From: Isohypsibius dastychi
Taxonomy: Eukaryota > Tardigrada > Eutardigrada > Parachela > Isohypsibiidae
DNA length: 17,026 bases
Assembly: GCA_034696485.1 (NCBI GenBank)
Contig: JAQIWT010000626.1
Location: 1 to 17,026 of the forward strand
Direction of reading: 5' to 3'
In this document: piece by piece, positions 1-9,140 of the stretch
Position numbering within the stretch: position 1 is the first letter of the stretch
Layout: each line of letters opens with the position of its first letter
Translations under genes and position numbers: made by a program
Notes under the pieces: model-generated
What the model saw: only the letters and a program-made list of their open reading frames with translations
What the model was told of the DNA's origin: nothing
The model's database searches: none

Positions 1-126
1 GGGGACAGTAGTCCGGTCTCACCAGAGGCCGGCATTCAGTGAATTCGCTCATCAGAGCGTTTTCTCGAGGAATACTTTATTCTCTACAATAACTTGACTC
101 ACATCAACTTGCAAATCACATTGAAG

Positions 127-594
127 ATGGTGCGGTTTTTCAAGACGATATTCATCGGTTGGGTGAGTTACGAGGGCTTGTCAAACGGATGAATCGATTA
201 TTGCTGTTCATAAATTAAGGTGCAGATTTATGACGCATCGATTCTCTTGTAAGATCTTGAAATGTACGATGACTCACACCTGCAGCTGCAAGGACATCGG
301 ATTTAAACGAAGGTCTCGGTCAAGTGAACTATGTCCTCCCGGACAGAACACAACATCGAAAGAACATCCATGGAAATGAAAATAATGTGAGAAGAGTAAA
401 TCCATCGATCAACTTATTTTAAACAAATGCGCCGCTCATCCCGCTGTAGTATTTTTTATTTTTTTACAGTTAATTTGACTGGGAACTTGCGTATTAACCG
501 AGTTTTGTTTTTATTCTAGAGCTGTGATTTAAAATGCAAGGTTCGTCGCCGGAACTTCGGATCGCAAGATAGACCCGACGCTCACCTCAAATAA
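127..594 (+). CDS. Candidate two-exon micro-gene for a short basic peptide (hypothetical)
   Basis: An ATG at 127 opens twelve codons (MVRFFKTIFIGW) ending exactly at a strong 5' splice site, TGG|GTGAGT, at 163. A pyrimidine-rich acceptor (TTTTTATTCTAG) ends at 519. Joining 127-162 to 520-594 keeps phase 0 and adds 24 codons with two cysteines (SCDLKCK) and a basic stretch, then TAA at 592-594. The 36-residue product would begin with a hydrophobic segment that is short for a signal peptide. An arthropod-type initiator (TCAGT, 36-40) lies about 90 bases upstream of the ATG. A different acceptor at 468-469 gives an immediate stop. The exon may instead belong to a gene whose later exons I cannot see, or be a chance match. 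No family is recognised. Confidence 0.25.
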
Positions 595-724
595 GAGCGT
601 AACAAAGATGTTGAGAATACCAGCGAACCGAGAGCTGAGCAGCGGGTGAAAAAATGTTGATGTCCATTATACGAGCAACCAAATTCAAGCAGTCTCATTT
701 AATCGGGGAAGAATCAAGGGTAGT

Positions 725-881
725 ACTCTAGTCTCACGATAAATTGGCGAAGGGTAAAATAAAATCAGTAAGTGAAGCCCGACCCAGTGGACGCCTGTCT
801 CTTTCTCAGTCTCTCTCACTAGACCGGGCTTCACTCACTGATTTTATTTCACCCTTGGCAAATTTATCGTGATACTAGAGT
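725..881. mobile_element. Foldback MITE, 157 bp, about 57-bp terminal inverted repeats
   Basis: The left arm 725-781 and right arm 825-881 are reverse complements with about five mismatches over 57 bases. Both ends read ACTCTAGT inward. The 43-base centre is rich in CT dinucleotides and keeps partial pairing. There is no coding capacity. The left flank is TA at 724-725 and the matching right position is TT at 881-882, so a TA duplication with one substitution is possible. That, together with TIRs that start CTCTAG just inside, would fit a Tc1/mariner-type non-autonomous element. The family assignment is inference. Confidence 0.8.
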
Positions 882-1006
882 TCCAAAAAACGTTTCTGGT
901 TAACTATTTTGTTTTCTCAAATTTGAATATCTGCATATTTATTTCCGTATTTGTTGAATACAATCCTTGATATATAGCCAATTTTTCTCTGTTGGACTCA
1001 TAAAAA

Positions 1007-1940
1007 ATGTCTTGTCGAATTTCGAATAAAAACTAAAAGTGACTGGTTTATTTTTCTATTAAATATCCTGATCCCTGGAGAAAATACAAACAAGCAGAAG
1101 CTGGCTTCTGGGTGGCTGAAAAGATCAATTTTCTCAAGGATTTCGCTCACTGGTAAGCTCTTAAAACCAATGGGAAAAATTCATCAGTGGTGTACTTGCG
1201 TTTTTTGCTGGTAGTGAAGAATCAGTCATTGAGAAATGTGCGGAAAACTCAGTAAAATTCAGATTCCAAAAGCGAAGTTTTCAAAATATCCATTCTGAGA
1301 TTACTACCTGCTTATCAATACATAAATAAGAATCCCTCCGAGCGAAAACGTCTGCTCCAAGCAGCTGAACTTGATGAAAACATTAAACAGAAAAAGGATT
1401 GGGTGAAACGCTTTATCACAAAGAAGTCTATTCTTTTCGCTGGAAGAATGATAGCTTCCGCGTGCATCGGAATGGTTTCTTTCTGTGGTGCGTTTGCTGT
1501 TATTTTAGGCTCAAAAAGCGTGGACTACTTCCCGGACTAAATTTTCGCGAATGATTTTATATCACGGGATGAATCCCAACATGTAGAGTTTGCTCAGCAT
1601 CAGAAAACAAAATACGCAAAGTGATCCTGGACGCCACGGAGGTAGAGAAAAAATTCTGGGATGGGACGTTTGATGTTGGTGTACTTGGATTAAGTTGTAA
1701 CGGGATGAATAACTATATTGAATTCATTACTGATCAAGTAGCTGGTATGTCAGACGTTCGGAAAATATACGGTACCGAGAACCCGATTGAATTTGTTAAA
1801 ACAAATTCATTTGAACTAAAGAGCAATTTTTTCGAACGAAAGGTAGCGGAGTACCAGCTCTCTGCTGGGACAAGAGACCTCGGTGATAAGACCCTATTAG
1901 ACCCTATGAGACCCTATTCACCACTGATGCCGATTTTTGA
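1007..1940 (+). pseudogene. RRM2: Decayed ribonucleotide reductase small subunit (R2), intronless
   Basis: R2 supplies the radical for reduction of ribonucleotides to deoxyribonucleotides, working with R1. R2 blocks appear in order in several frames: FSIKYPDPW (1055-1081), FWVAEKINFLKDFAHW (1106-1153), VLAFFAGS through NIHSE (1192-1299), YINKNPSERKR (from about 1319), SRDE..H (1562-1582), MNNYIEF, then NFFERKVAEYQ (to about 1857), and the C-terminal heptapeptide FTTDADF followed by TGA at 1938-1940. About 311 codons would fit a short R2. Breaks include a TAA at 1154-1156, frameshifts near 1180, 1300, 1510, 1550 and 1620, and a 10-bp triplication near the end. The radical-tyrosine segment (normally before GFQ) is deleted, the glutamate before NIHSE is glutamine, and the mid-protein metal-ligand glutamate aligns with glycine. 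No introns are seen. It is either a processed host copy or a viral R2. The start at 1007 is a guess. Confidence 0.93.
1889..1918 (+). repeat. Three tandem copies of a 10-bp unit inside the R2 pseudogene
   Basis: The unit AGACCCTATT/G occurs at 1889-1898, 1899-1908 and 1909-1918. Two extra copies add 20 bases and so change frame. The R2 C-terminal heptapeptide lies in the frame after the array, while the upstream R2 frame reads into unrelated residues and stops at 1984-1986. This is a replication-slippage break. Confidence 0.85.
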
Positions 1941-2077
1941 TTCAATGATAACATGCCCGAATCTGTGTTTTTTCATTTACAAGTGAGACCAAAATTTAAC
2001 TGAAACAAGCTTCAAGTTCGAAAACACATATTTCTGATCTATGTAATCCGTATTTGTGTACACTTTGAGACAAGATG

Positions 2078-2696
2078 TTATCCAGATTCCTTTCCATGGC
2101 AAGCTGCGCATGATTCGTCATGCTGTGCGAAAATTCCTCCTGGGTTAAGATCGTCGTAAAACAGTTTGAGTTTTATTCCAAGTCCCCGTTTATTGATGGC
2201 AGTCGCTTTCAGTAATATTCCTATTCCTGGATCTCGGAATGGTCTGATCATTTCTCGAACGTCATTACCCATGCTATAGTATCCCATGTGACCCGACTCT
2301 CGAAATAACGTTGGCCCTGCGGGTTGCTTCACGTCGCGTCGAATTTTGATTATAATTTTGATTACTTTTTCTTTCGGGCATCGGAAAGATTTTGAATCCT
2401 CACTTTCAATAATCCAAAAATTCAACGAATGTAAACAGGAGTGTCGGATGTGAAAGACATAAACGAATAGTTTTTACCGGAAGACAACCGAATGTCATTA
2501 TAACATGATTGGCGAGTTCGATATCAGTAGTTTGTAGCTGCTGTTCACTCTCGATTTGATGGAGAACATTTTTTACCGCAGAAAAACATTGAGAAACGCA
2601 CATACCGTTTTTAATTACTTTGTAGCGTTGCAGAGAATCAGAGTTCTTTTCGTCCACACCCAACAATTGAGCTCGTTGTGACAGATGTTTTTTCAC
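2078..2696 (-). CDS. Overlapping minus-strand open frames, possibly the distal env region (unknown)
   Basis: Two minus-strand frames of 96 codons (2696-2406) and 115 codons (2425-2078) overlap by 20 bases and could be one protein broken by one frameshift, about 205 residues. The first includes GMCVSQCF and GCLPVKTIRLCL; the second includes GPTLFRESGHMGYY and ends with CAACHGKESG. Neither has a domain I recognise. They follow the putative env start in the same orientation, so they may be the distal part of the retroelement's env or an unrelated host or viral relic. Identity is unknown. Confidence 0.4.
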
Positions 2697-3424
2697 GTGT
2701 TATTAAAGAAACGGTTTTCTTCATGAGTGCTTTCCAACGGTCGAACCCCATTCGACAGACTTGGTATATAATTTTTGAAAAACGGGTGGCATCATCGGTT
2801 TATACTGTCCAATTTGCTGAGAGTGAGACATTCATCGATTTATCTTTAACTCTACTAGTAATTTGTGATAATATTTTGTGTTGCCTTCTGTGGTCAACTT
2901 GTCAGCTTTATAGCAATTCATTCAATTTTGTGAGGGTCATGTGTTTTTCGTTTTGTTTTTTCAGTTTGCATTATACTTATATTTGATTTCTGGATATTCA
3001 TTTTCTTTCTATCCGTCTTCAATTTTTTGTATTCCGTTTAGTAGTGGTTTCGAAATGAACGGAATTAACAGTTTCAGCGTTAATACTGTTAAAATTAAGA
3101 CAGCTATTTGAGTAGCCGCACTGAAACGGCTTGTGACTCCATGACTTTGGTCTACGGATTATACAGAGCTTACAGGGAGCAATGGAGGAAGGGAAGTAGT
3201 GTCAAGAATACAAGGTTCGAGTTGTAGCCGTAATAAGTCGATTCCTCAAGTTTTTAAAGGTCAGTTCGGATTGCCTAAGCCCGACGCAGATGAACTCTTA
3301 CCTCTGAACTCAGGAACGACCGGAACTGAAGCAACACATGTCTTACTTCATAATAAGCATAAATTCACCGAATCCCAGATTCGAATAATCCCGTTTTGCT
3401 GGTTTAGCTTCCCACGTGATATGT
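2697..3424. other. No recognisable gene; AT-rich interval inside the retroelement span
   Basis: A plus-strand open frame at 2678-2986 is rich in Phe, Ser and Cys and reads as low-information antisense. The stretch around 3161-3196 is purine-rich on the plus strand. Frames on both strands have scattered stops. I see no domain, RNA gene or clear LTR boundary. Confidence 0.5.
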
Positions 3425-3816
3425 AGGTTCTCCTCGCGACGCATTTTTTTCTGTTGATTGATCAGCATTGGACTATACATACGTCACAAGGCTTTTGAGT
3501 GCAAATCGGGTTTTCTTTTCATTTGATAATATTCCAGCAGCTGTCTTAACTGGACATTCAGCACAGTCTTGGGTTATCTCGATTTCCATACCTTCGCACT
3601 TAATTCACAATTGCAAAGTTCAAACTCTATCGTGGTGACCAATCTAATTATAGATAACAAGCAGATAAGTGTGAACAAGGTTTTCAATAATCTGGTCGTT
3701 GTTCGCGGAGCATAAGCTCTCTTGCTACATCCTTTGTCCCTAATATTTTCTGGTTTTGCAAAATGATATTCAGGCGAGACTTCTGCACTGTGCTGGTTTA
3801 ACATTTCCTCCGTCAT
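3425..3816 (-). pseudogene. Putative envelope-like glycoprotein start of the retroelement
   Basis: An 80-codon minus frame (3816-3574) has a basic stretch followed by a hydrophobic segment TLFTLICLLSII, which fits a signal peptide or membrane anchor, then a cysteine pair (CNC). A frameshift near 3600 leads to another minus frame (to about 3425) with regularly spaced cysteines: CEGMEIE, then DCAECPVK. A hydrophobic leader followed by a Cys-rich ectodomain-like stretch, placed after integrase, is the usual position and look of an env in env-bearing LTR elements. I cannot name the envelope family. It is broken by at least one shift and a stop. An unrelated secreted protein is an alternative. Confidence 0.45.
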
Positions 3817-3840
3817 CAGGGTTTTACAATACGCTGCTGC

Positions 3841-4490
3841 TCAAAATTCGAACTGAATCATGTTTTCCAGATTTCTGAAGAAGTCGTGAGAGACTTGTTT
3901 GAATTTTCTTATTTCGGTCAATGTATCCCCTTTTCCTTCTTCGTTGACAAGATAATTCGTCGAAAACGTTTCTTGAAAATTATTTGCTCTTGTTTGTTGT
4001 CGCTTGAGCTGGTCCAGTAAACTTGTGTCATCCTCAACTTTTGGTCTCATTCCACGTCGTCGAGAACGTCCTTCACTCATTTCCGATGATTTTTCTTCCG
4101 AGTCTGGTAACAATCAAATCATGTTGACTGGTAAATAACCGTAACATCTGGCGCCTTTACAGTTCGTTTAGATTTTCGTTTTAAAGGTTATCCGTTTTCA
4201 GTCTCAGATTCACTTTCTGTTTCAGTTTCAAGAATAGTTGGAAATGAATCGCTTTGATCCAATAAACTGTCCGCTTCATTTTTTGAATTTTCGTCTACGA
4301 AATTCACTTCACGTTTTGTTCGTTTCGGTTTATTTTCAAAGTGCCCTTCTTGAATTCGACCAGACTAAATTGGCTCATTTTCTCTGTCTCCCTGTTTATT
4401 GTAGACCTGTTCTAGAGTAGCCGGTTCAGTTGTTAGGTCACCTCTCCTAAAGAACTTCTTCATTCTGCTACAGTGAATTTAATCAATAAT
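3841..4490 (-). pseudogene. Charged tail between integrase and env of the retroelement
   Basis: Minus-strand fragments after the integrase module include FFRRGDLTTEP, then an acidic/serine run (ETETESESETENG), then a 90-codon frame (4113-3841) rich in Lys, Arg, Glu and Gln (SRRRGMRPKVEDD, LLDQLKRQQTR). There are several stops and shifts. This composition fits the poorly conserved C-terminal extension of a retroelement polyprotein or the region leading into env. It has no enzymatic motif. The assignment rests on position and strand. Confidence 0.5.
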
Positions 4491-4511
4491 CTTTTTTCCA
4501 TAAAGTGCTTA

Positions 4512-5425
4512 AACTTTATAGTTTAAATCTGAGAATTCTTCCAAAATGATAAATGGCACAAACCAACGATGACGTAACTTGATTGTCATTTTTGCCTCTT
4601 AATGTGGGCTATAAATCAACACCAAGTCATTAGGTTTGAATTCGACATACTGTCGCGTTTTATCCTAATAATCCGTTGCTTAAATACCTGCGTCTTCAGA
4701 ACGCGTTCTGGCTAACTCTCGTGCATTCTCAAGCCAGTCCGCCAATTCACCGGCATAGTCCGTCAAAGCTATCTCTTCAATTTCTTCGTTCTGAGTAGGT
4801 GATAGTACCTGCTCTACAGGGAACACTGGATGTCAACCGAACGTCAATAAAGAGGGGCTCATTTCAGAGGTTAGTTACGGTGTAGTGTTGATTGCAAAAA
4901 TGATAAATGGTACGCTTTTATCCCAGTCCTTCTGATTATTTGAGACGTACATACTGATCCTGTTGATTTTGTTCTTGCTGGCATTTTCAACTTACCCTTG
5001 TGACTGTGGTGAGTAGGCTGTTGGAACAATCTGCTCGGTTCCAAGCATCCACAGAACTTCTTTGAATGGGTCACTGAGAAAATTGGTACACCGGTCACTC
5101 TGTGAATTTGCATAAAATCTGCATAAAACTTTTTAATTTCATAATTTCATAATTTGCATAAAAATTCCTTGAGGTAAAAATTGTGCCGCTTCTTCGGCCT
5201 CCTGCGTTCTGGGACATATTGTTACCACTTATTTAGTAACCTGCTTTATTGCAACAACAATGGTTTTTTTATTATAACTACTCGTCGTTTTCATGGGACT
5301 CAAAAAATCGATTTGCCAACGGTTGCCTACTTCTTTTGGATTTATTGGTGTCAGTAATCCATATGGCTTCCAAATACGTTTCTTGTATGTTTGACAGTCC
5401 TGAGAGGATTCGACGTATTCGACTT
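4512..5425 (-). pseudogene. Retroelement integrase, Ty3/gypsy type, decayed
   Basis: Integrase inserts the cDNA copy of an LTR element into the genome. Read on the minus strand, the domains appear in order. The second half of the N-terminal zinc-binding HHCC module is seen as DCQTYKKR. The catalytic core follows: QIDFLSP with the first Asp, SDRCTNFLSDPF with the second Asp (usual Gly replaced by Cys), and AYSPQSQG followed, one frame over, by VENASKNKINR with the Glu. Next comes the conserved SPSLLTFG block, then a C-terminal GPY/F-like module (NDLVLIYSP, RHRWFVPFIILEEF, DLNYKV) ending at a stop at 4509-4511. Breaks include a TAA near 5230, a shift near 5000 and stops in the C-terminal half. 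The HH half of the zinc module is missing because the gag fusion replaces it. Confidence 0.92.
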
Positions 5426-6445
5426 ACAGTTTCTTTAAATTCATCTATTTGTTTCGAAAATCGTGCGTCCTGATTCTGATTATTTTGAACTCCACAAAAC
5501 AGTACGGCTTGTTGTTTGCTACCTGCAGAGCCTTGTGGGTAGATCTTCTCTGCCATTTTAAAAAGATATTTCGGTGTTTGACAGTCCGTCAGTTTTATTT
5601 GAGCAGCAATAGTTTGTGCCATTTCCCTGAGAATATAATATGTCTTCTGGGCTTCGCTCATATCTGGTGCTACTTTCTTACAAAGGTCAAATACAGAGTA
5701 GCAAAATTCGCGAAAATCTTCCACTGGACAATGAGATCTTTTTAATAAGTTTTTGAGTGCTACATCCGGTAAGCCGGTCTCCGCAAATGTTTAGGGAAAT
5801 TCATGCTGAACGACTTCCATTTATCTTCATCTGGTTCTGACCTGAATTTCCACCAGCGCCTGGCTTTACCTGACAAAGAATCCGCAAAATGTTTAACTTT
5901 ATTAAGATTATTCCAACCGAACGATTCCGACACTTTCATGAAATTATCCAGCCATTCTTCCGCGTTCGTGGGAAAATGCCGACAAAAGTCATGGTAACTT
6001 GAGCTTGATGTCAGTCGTTCTATTTTCAATAATGGTATCAGTCAAATGCTCAGCTGCAACTTCGTCCCACAAGTTTATTTGTTACACGAAATCTTCGACT
6101 TCGTGATGATGTAATCCTAAATGATCGCGAGTACTCGTTTTTCCACAACGGCTTGTTCACGTTATCGTTATGTTCTGTTATCGCTGCTTGTGTATCACCA
6201 GTTACTCCTTGGTCAGTTAAAAATTCGACTTCGTGATCCTGCACGTTTTGTTCAATAGCTATGTTTTCTAAAAACTCAGTATTATGCTCAATATCCGAAT
6301 AAATTTTTTCCTTGATTTGATCTCCAGCTGTTTTGAAAAACGATGCAACACTGAAAGCTCTGGTCGCTTGTCTATCAGTAAACTTTTCTAAATGTGCACT
6401 GCTTGGTTTTTCAACACTTTCAACATTGCTACTCGCTGATTGATC
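5425..6445 (-). pseudogene. Retrotransposon gag, truncated before the nucleocapsid region
   Basis: Gag forms the particle that packages element RNA. Minus-strand frames cover an N-terminal region (6445 to about 6130, with FFKTAGDQIKEKI), a capsid-like core (6029-5760) with the hallmark FPTNAEEWLDNF, HFADSLSGKARRWW and DKWKSFSMNF, and a downstream helical part (5724 to about 5425; PKYLFKMAEKIYPQG). The core matches the classic retrotransposon-gag pattern, with aromatic residues after the Ala-Arg. Frameshifts lie near 6110 and 5750. No CCHC zinc knuckle is seen: the reading runs straight into integrase sequence near 5425, so the nucleocapsid end of gag was lost with the enzymatic part of pol. 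Confidence 0.88.
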
Positions 6446-7449
6446 CTAATATTTAATACCGCTGAGTTCTGGTGGCACTAGCTATCTATAAATTATTCGA
6501 ATTTGGCATTGAAAGGGCCTACAGAGCATACCGAGCATACAGAGGGGGATGGGGGAAGGGGTCCATCGGGAATGACCTTTCCCGTATAATTTAGAGACGT
6601 TTTCTTAAGGATTCTTCCCAGATTATGTAAATTTGGCATCTAGTTCCATTACTCACTACTAAATTCCTACGCAACTGTCCAATTTCATCGTTCTCCAAGG
6701 TTGATTTTCTCCATTTAAAATCGAGTTGATTTGATTGAATTCTGCGCAACCTTCTACCAGCCTATCATTCACGATCCTGCTCAAAGGTGTGATAACTGAA
6801 ATATCGCGGTACGACACTGACATGTTCACCATTCAGCAGACGAACGCGGCTTATGAGTCTCTGGCAAGACTCAGAAACAACTCTAATTCAGAATACGGTA
6901 CCGTTTTTGGACAATCTAAATGGTATGAATCTGATTCAACACAATCGATCGGTTAGTGAAATTTATTCCAAAGATGTTCGAGATATGTTCGCGTTGCTTG
7001 CCCTATTTGTATCGGAGCCTAGCTGAACATCGGCTGATATTAAAATTGAAGCCAGAAAGGCCGGGCTTAACTTCCGCGTCCTTAAACGTGAGCGTTGACC
7101 CTCACGGGACAGTCTCACAGGCTGCACACGCAAAGTCACCGGATAGGACAGAAATTAATTCCGGAGAACCATGTAAGTCGTCACAAATCATACTTCCATA
7201 ATGCTTCGTATAGACGAAGATATCATTTCAGTCGCGATAGTGATCAAGACGTGCGAGCGACACACAAACCTCCAAGTTCAACTTTGAGACCCTTATCAGT
7301 TCTTGCTTGTTAAGATCTACAGTAGTTGAAGTTGATGATCCAACATCCCCGATCAAGTGGTAAATCCGTGTAATCTTTTAGCAGCTGTCAATGGCCTGAG
7401 AAACGAAATATGCAATTGGAATGCGTTTTCTAATGGAGATGATGTTTTT
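6446..7449. other. No gene named; possible retroelement leader and weak open frames
   Basis: The region just upstream of gag (6446-6560) should hold the element's leader and 5' LTR edge. A purine-rich stretch at 6531-6560 is the only notable feature, and no primer-binding site was found. Further on, a 73-codon plus frame (6735-6956) and two overlapping plus frames (6956-7313) carry no recognisable domain, and minus-strand readings look about equally plausible. A donor-like CAT|GTAAGT occurs at 7171-7176. I cannot support a gene here. Confidence 0.4.
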
Positions 7450-8045
7450 TATGTGTGATGCAAGCTCAACCCAGTTTTGCTGACCAGCTTGTGCCTGTCG
7501 GATATGGTACTCAGTATTTCGGCAATAACTTGGTCCGATTTCATCATTTTCGCCTGATCCATGTAGCCCTGCGAATGTGCGTTTGAAATGTACGATACGT
7601 TGAATATTTGTGAGATGAATTCAATTTCTGCAATTCAGATTCCTTTGTGCCCAGCTGGATTCAACTGTATGACTGACGAGCAGACAAGACCGGGTTTGAG
7701 TCAGATAATCTCCAGCATCTGGTCAAGTGCAACACTGACACGACGATACACTCGATCAAACAGGGGTAGGACCCACCCGGGAGTGTCACAGTCATGTACG
7801 ATCAGTTGCGCAATCCTTCCGCCACACTTGTCATAGTCATGAGTTAGTTATGTCTTCTGCATTCCTACCATGTCAGCCAGAGATTCGAATTACGCTCTCT
7901 CTCAGGTCGCTGCTCGTCGTACACAGTTTTCATCTCGAACTTCTCCGAAGTTCGAGTCCACCTGGTGCGGGAGCAAATTGATTGACTTCTCAAAGATGAT
8001 TCCATCGAGCAAAGCCGGAGGACATGTGAATCACCAAAGATCATC
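7450..8045 (-). pseudogene. Coding-like minus-strand relic, unknown product
   Basis: One minus frame can be followed from about 8040 to 7450 with six stops. Most of these stops are TGA or TAA in positions where one C-to-T change would explain them, as expected for an ageing gene. Recognisable stretches include NLLPHQVDSNFGEV, GGRIAQLIVHDCDTPGW and MDQAKMMKSDQVIAEILS. The GRIAQLIV piece recalls dUTPase motif IV, but no other dUTPase motif is near. A plus frame (7588-7836) is open over part of the same DNA. The stop density is only modestly below chance, so this may not be a gene. Confidence 0.25.
7900..7960 (+). repeat. Direct repeat, copy A (61 bp)
   Basis: This stretch aligns without gaps to 8916-8976, with about eight mismatches (roughly 87% identity), at an offset of 1016 bases. 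The shared core includes AACTTCTCCGAAGTT and TCGCTGCTCGTC. In the minus reading both copies encode NFGEVRD and share a following TGA. Confidence 0.75.
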
Positions 8046-9140
8046 GCAAAGTCATTCAATGGAGGAACCTCAAGCTGGTGACAACAACAAACTTACCAAA
8101 CACCTGTGAACCGTGAGATACCCCATGCAACTTGTCTCAACAATACTCATCAATATGAAAAAACCAAAGAACTTCAACGTCGATCTCAGCCAGTAGTTTC
8201 ATCAGAGCACTGCAGAAGAAGAGAACATGGGTAGCATCGTGACGACGTCCGGAAATTCAGATATGAAGTTCTCACATTTTGAATATTGCAAGCGCTTTTG
8301 ATACCCTCGCAAATGAAAAATACGCTTTTCTCGGATATGTTGCACAATGAAGTATCGCTCTTTATCGTCGATATTGCAATCAACATCGACGGCTGTTCAA
8401 CATACGCGAAACACGAACGGAATTTTTGGAAAATTCTCCATTGTCTGCAAAAAACAAATTTCACGAGAGATCTCAAGAAGACAAAAGTGGCGTCGCAAGT
8501 CATTGAAATACATTCCTAGTGAACAAAGGTATCGCTCAAGACTCAGCCAAGACACTGGCCATCTCAAACTACCCACGGCCTACAACGTGGAAGAGATTAT
8601 GTGACAACTGTATAACTTCATACAAGTTGCGCGTATCCTGTGACTGGTCAGATGTGACATTTCTGACTCCCCGGGTTGTCTCGAACCCGGTCAATTCAAC
8701 TGACATCAAAACTGAACGAACCGAACAGCGTAGATTTCCCAATTTCACTGACACAAATCTTCTATTGGACTGAGACAACATGAATAAACACAGAAGTGCT
8801 TACATCTGAACAAAAACTAGGTACGGCAAGCCCAGCTGTGAAATAGAAAACATGACAGGTATGGGGCTGGGCCAATAAGGTTAAGACGCAGGGGATGTGT
8901 CACAATCAAGCTATTTCTCAAGTCGCTGCTCGTCCTACATAGATTTTATCCCGAACTTCTCCGAAGTTTTAGTCCAGCCAACAGGTTTGTGCACATAGAT
9001 GAGTTAAATAAAAATGGCAAGATAACGCTTTAACACACTCAAGAAAAAATCAATCACTGTCCCAGTTCTAGCACATTTTGACGATGACTTACCGAAGGTG
9101 ACGCATTTCGACGCTTTTCGATATTAGCTATTGAGCCATC
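8046..9140. other. No gene assigned; several short open frames and a small hairpin
   Basis: Open frames of 70-105 codons occur on both strands at 8186-8773 and overlap heavily, with none showing a domain. A perfect 7-bp inverted repeat with a 6-base loop lies at 8671-8690 (CCGGGTT...AACCCGG). Copy B of the 61-bp repeat is at 8916-8976. The rest is AT-rich and uninformative. Confidence 0.4.
8916..8976 (+). repeat. Direct repeat, copy B (61 bp)
   Basis: This is the partner of 7900-7960 in the same orientation. Similarity fades on both sides, so it is a short dispersed or segmental duplication rather than a long tandem copy. Either a TE fragment or a duplicated gene piece would explain it. Confidence 0.75.

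Larger units (their letters stand above)
2078..6445 (-). mobile_element. Decayed, internally deleted Ty3/gypsy-type retroelement with putative env
   Basis: On the minus strand the order is gag (6445 to about 5425), integrase (about 5425 to 4512), a charged tail (to 3841), a putative envelope start (3816 to about 3425), and coding-like frames of unknown identity (2696-2078). Protease, reverse transcriptase and RNase H, which normally lie between gag and integrase, are missing: about 2 kb is gone. The integrase ends in a GPY/F-type module, which places it in the Ty3/gypsy group. No LTR pair, primer-binding site or polypurine tract could be identified by eye, so the true boundaries are unknown; the span given covers coding remains only, and the part below 3425 is assigned by position. 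All frames carry stops or shifts. Confidence 0.8.

Noticed and set aside
2084-2120. CAACH at the end of the 2078-2425 minus frame resembles a c-type haem-binding CXXCH motif.
   Set aside because: It lies at the extreme C-terminus of a frame with no other cytochrome feature, so a five-residue match is expected by chance.
3161-6560. Similar ACAGAG and GGGAAGG-like stretches near 3165 and 6525 as an LTR pair.
   Set aside because: Similarity covers only about 30 low-complexity bases and does not continue on either side.
6525-6565. Purine-rich stretch as a retroelement polypurine tract.
   Set aside because: It is on the wrong strand and at the wrong end for the minus-oriented element; no LTR edge was seen.
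7786-7842. Minus reading GGRIAQLIV as a second dUTPase (motif IV).
   Set aside because: No motif II, III or V could be found in nearby frames, unlike the dUTPase relic at 11.4-12.1 kb.
8671-8690. CCGGGTT/AACCCGG with GGTTCGAG on the minus strand as a tRNA T-arm or Pol III B box.
   Set aside because: Loop size and pairing do not fit a T-arm, and no A box or cloverleaf could be drawn around it.
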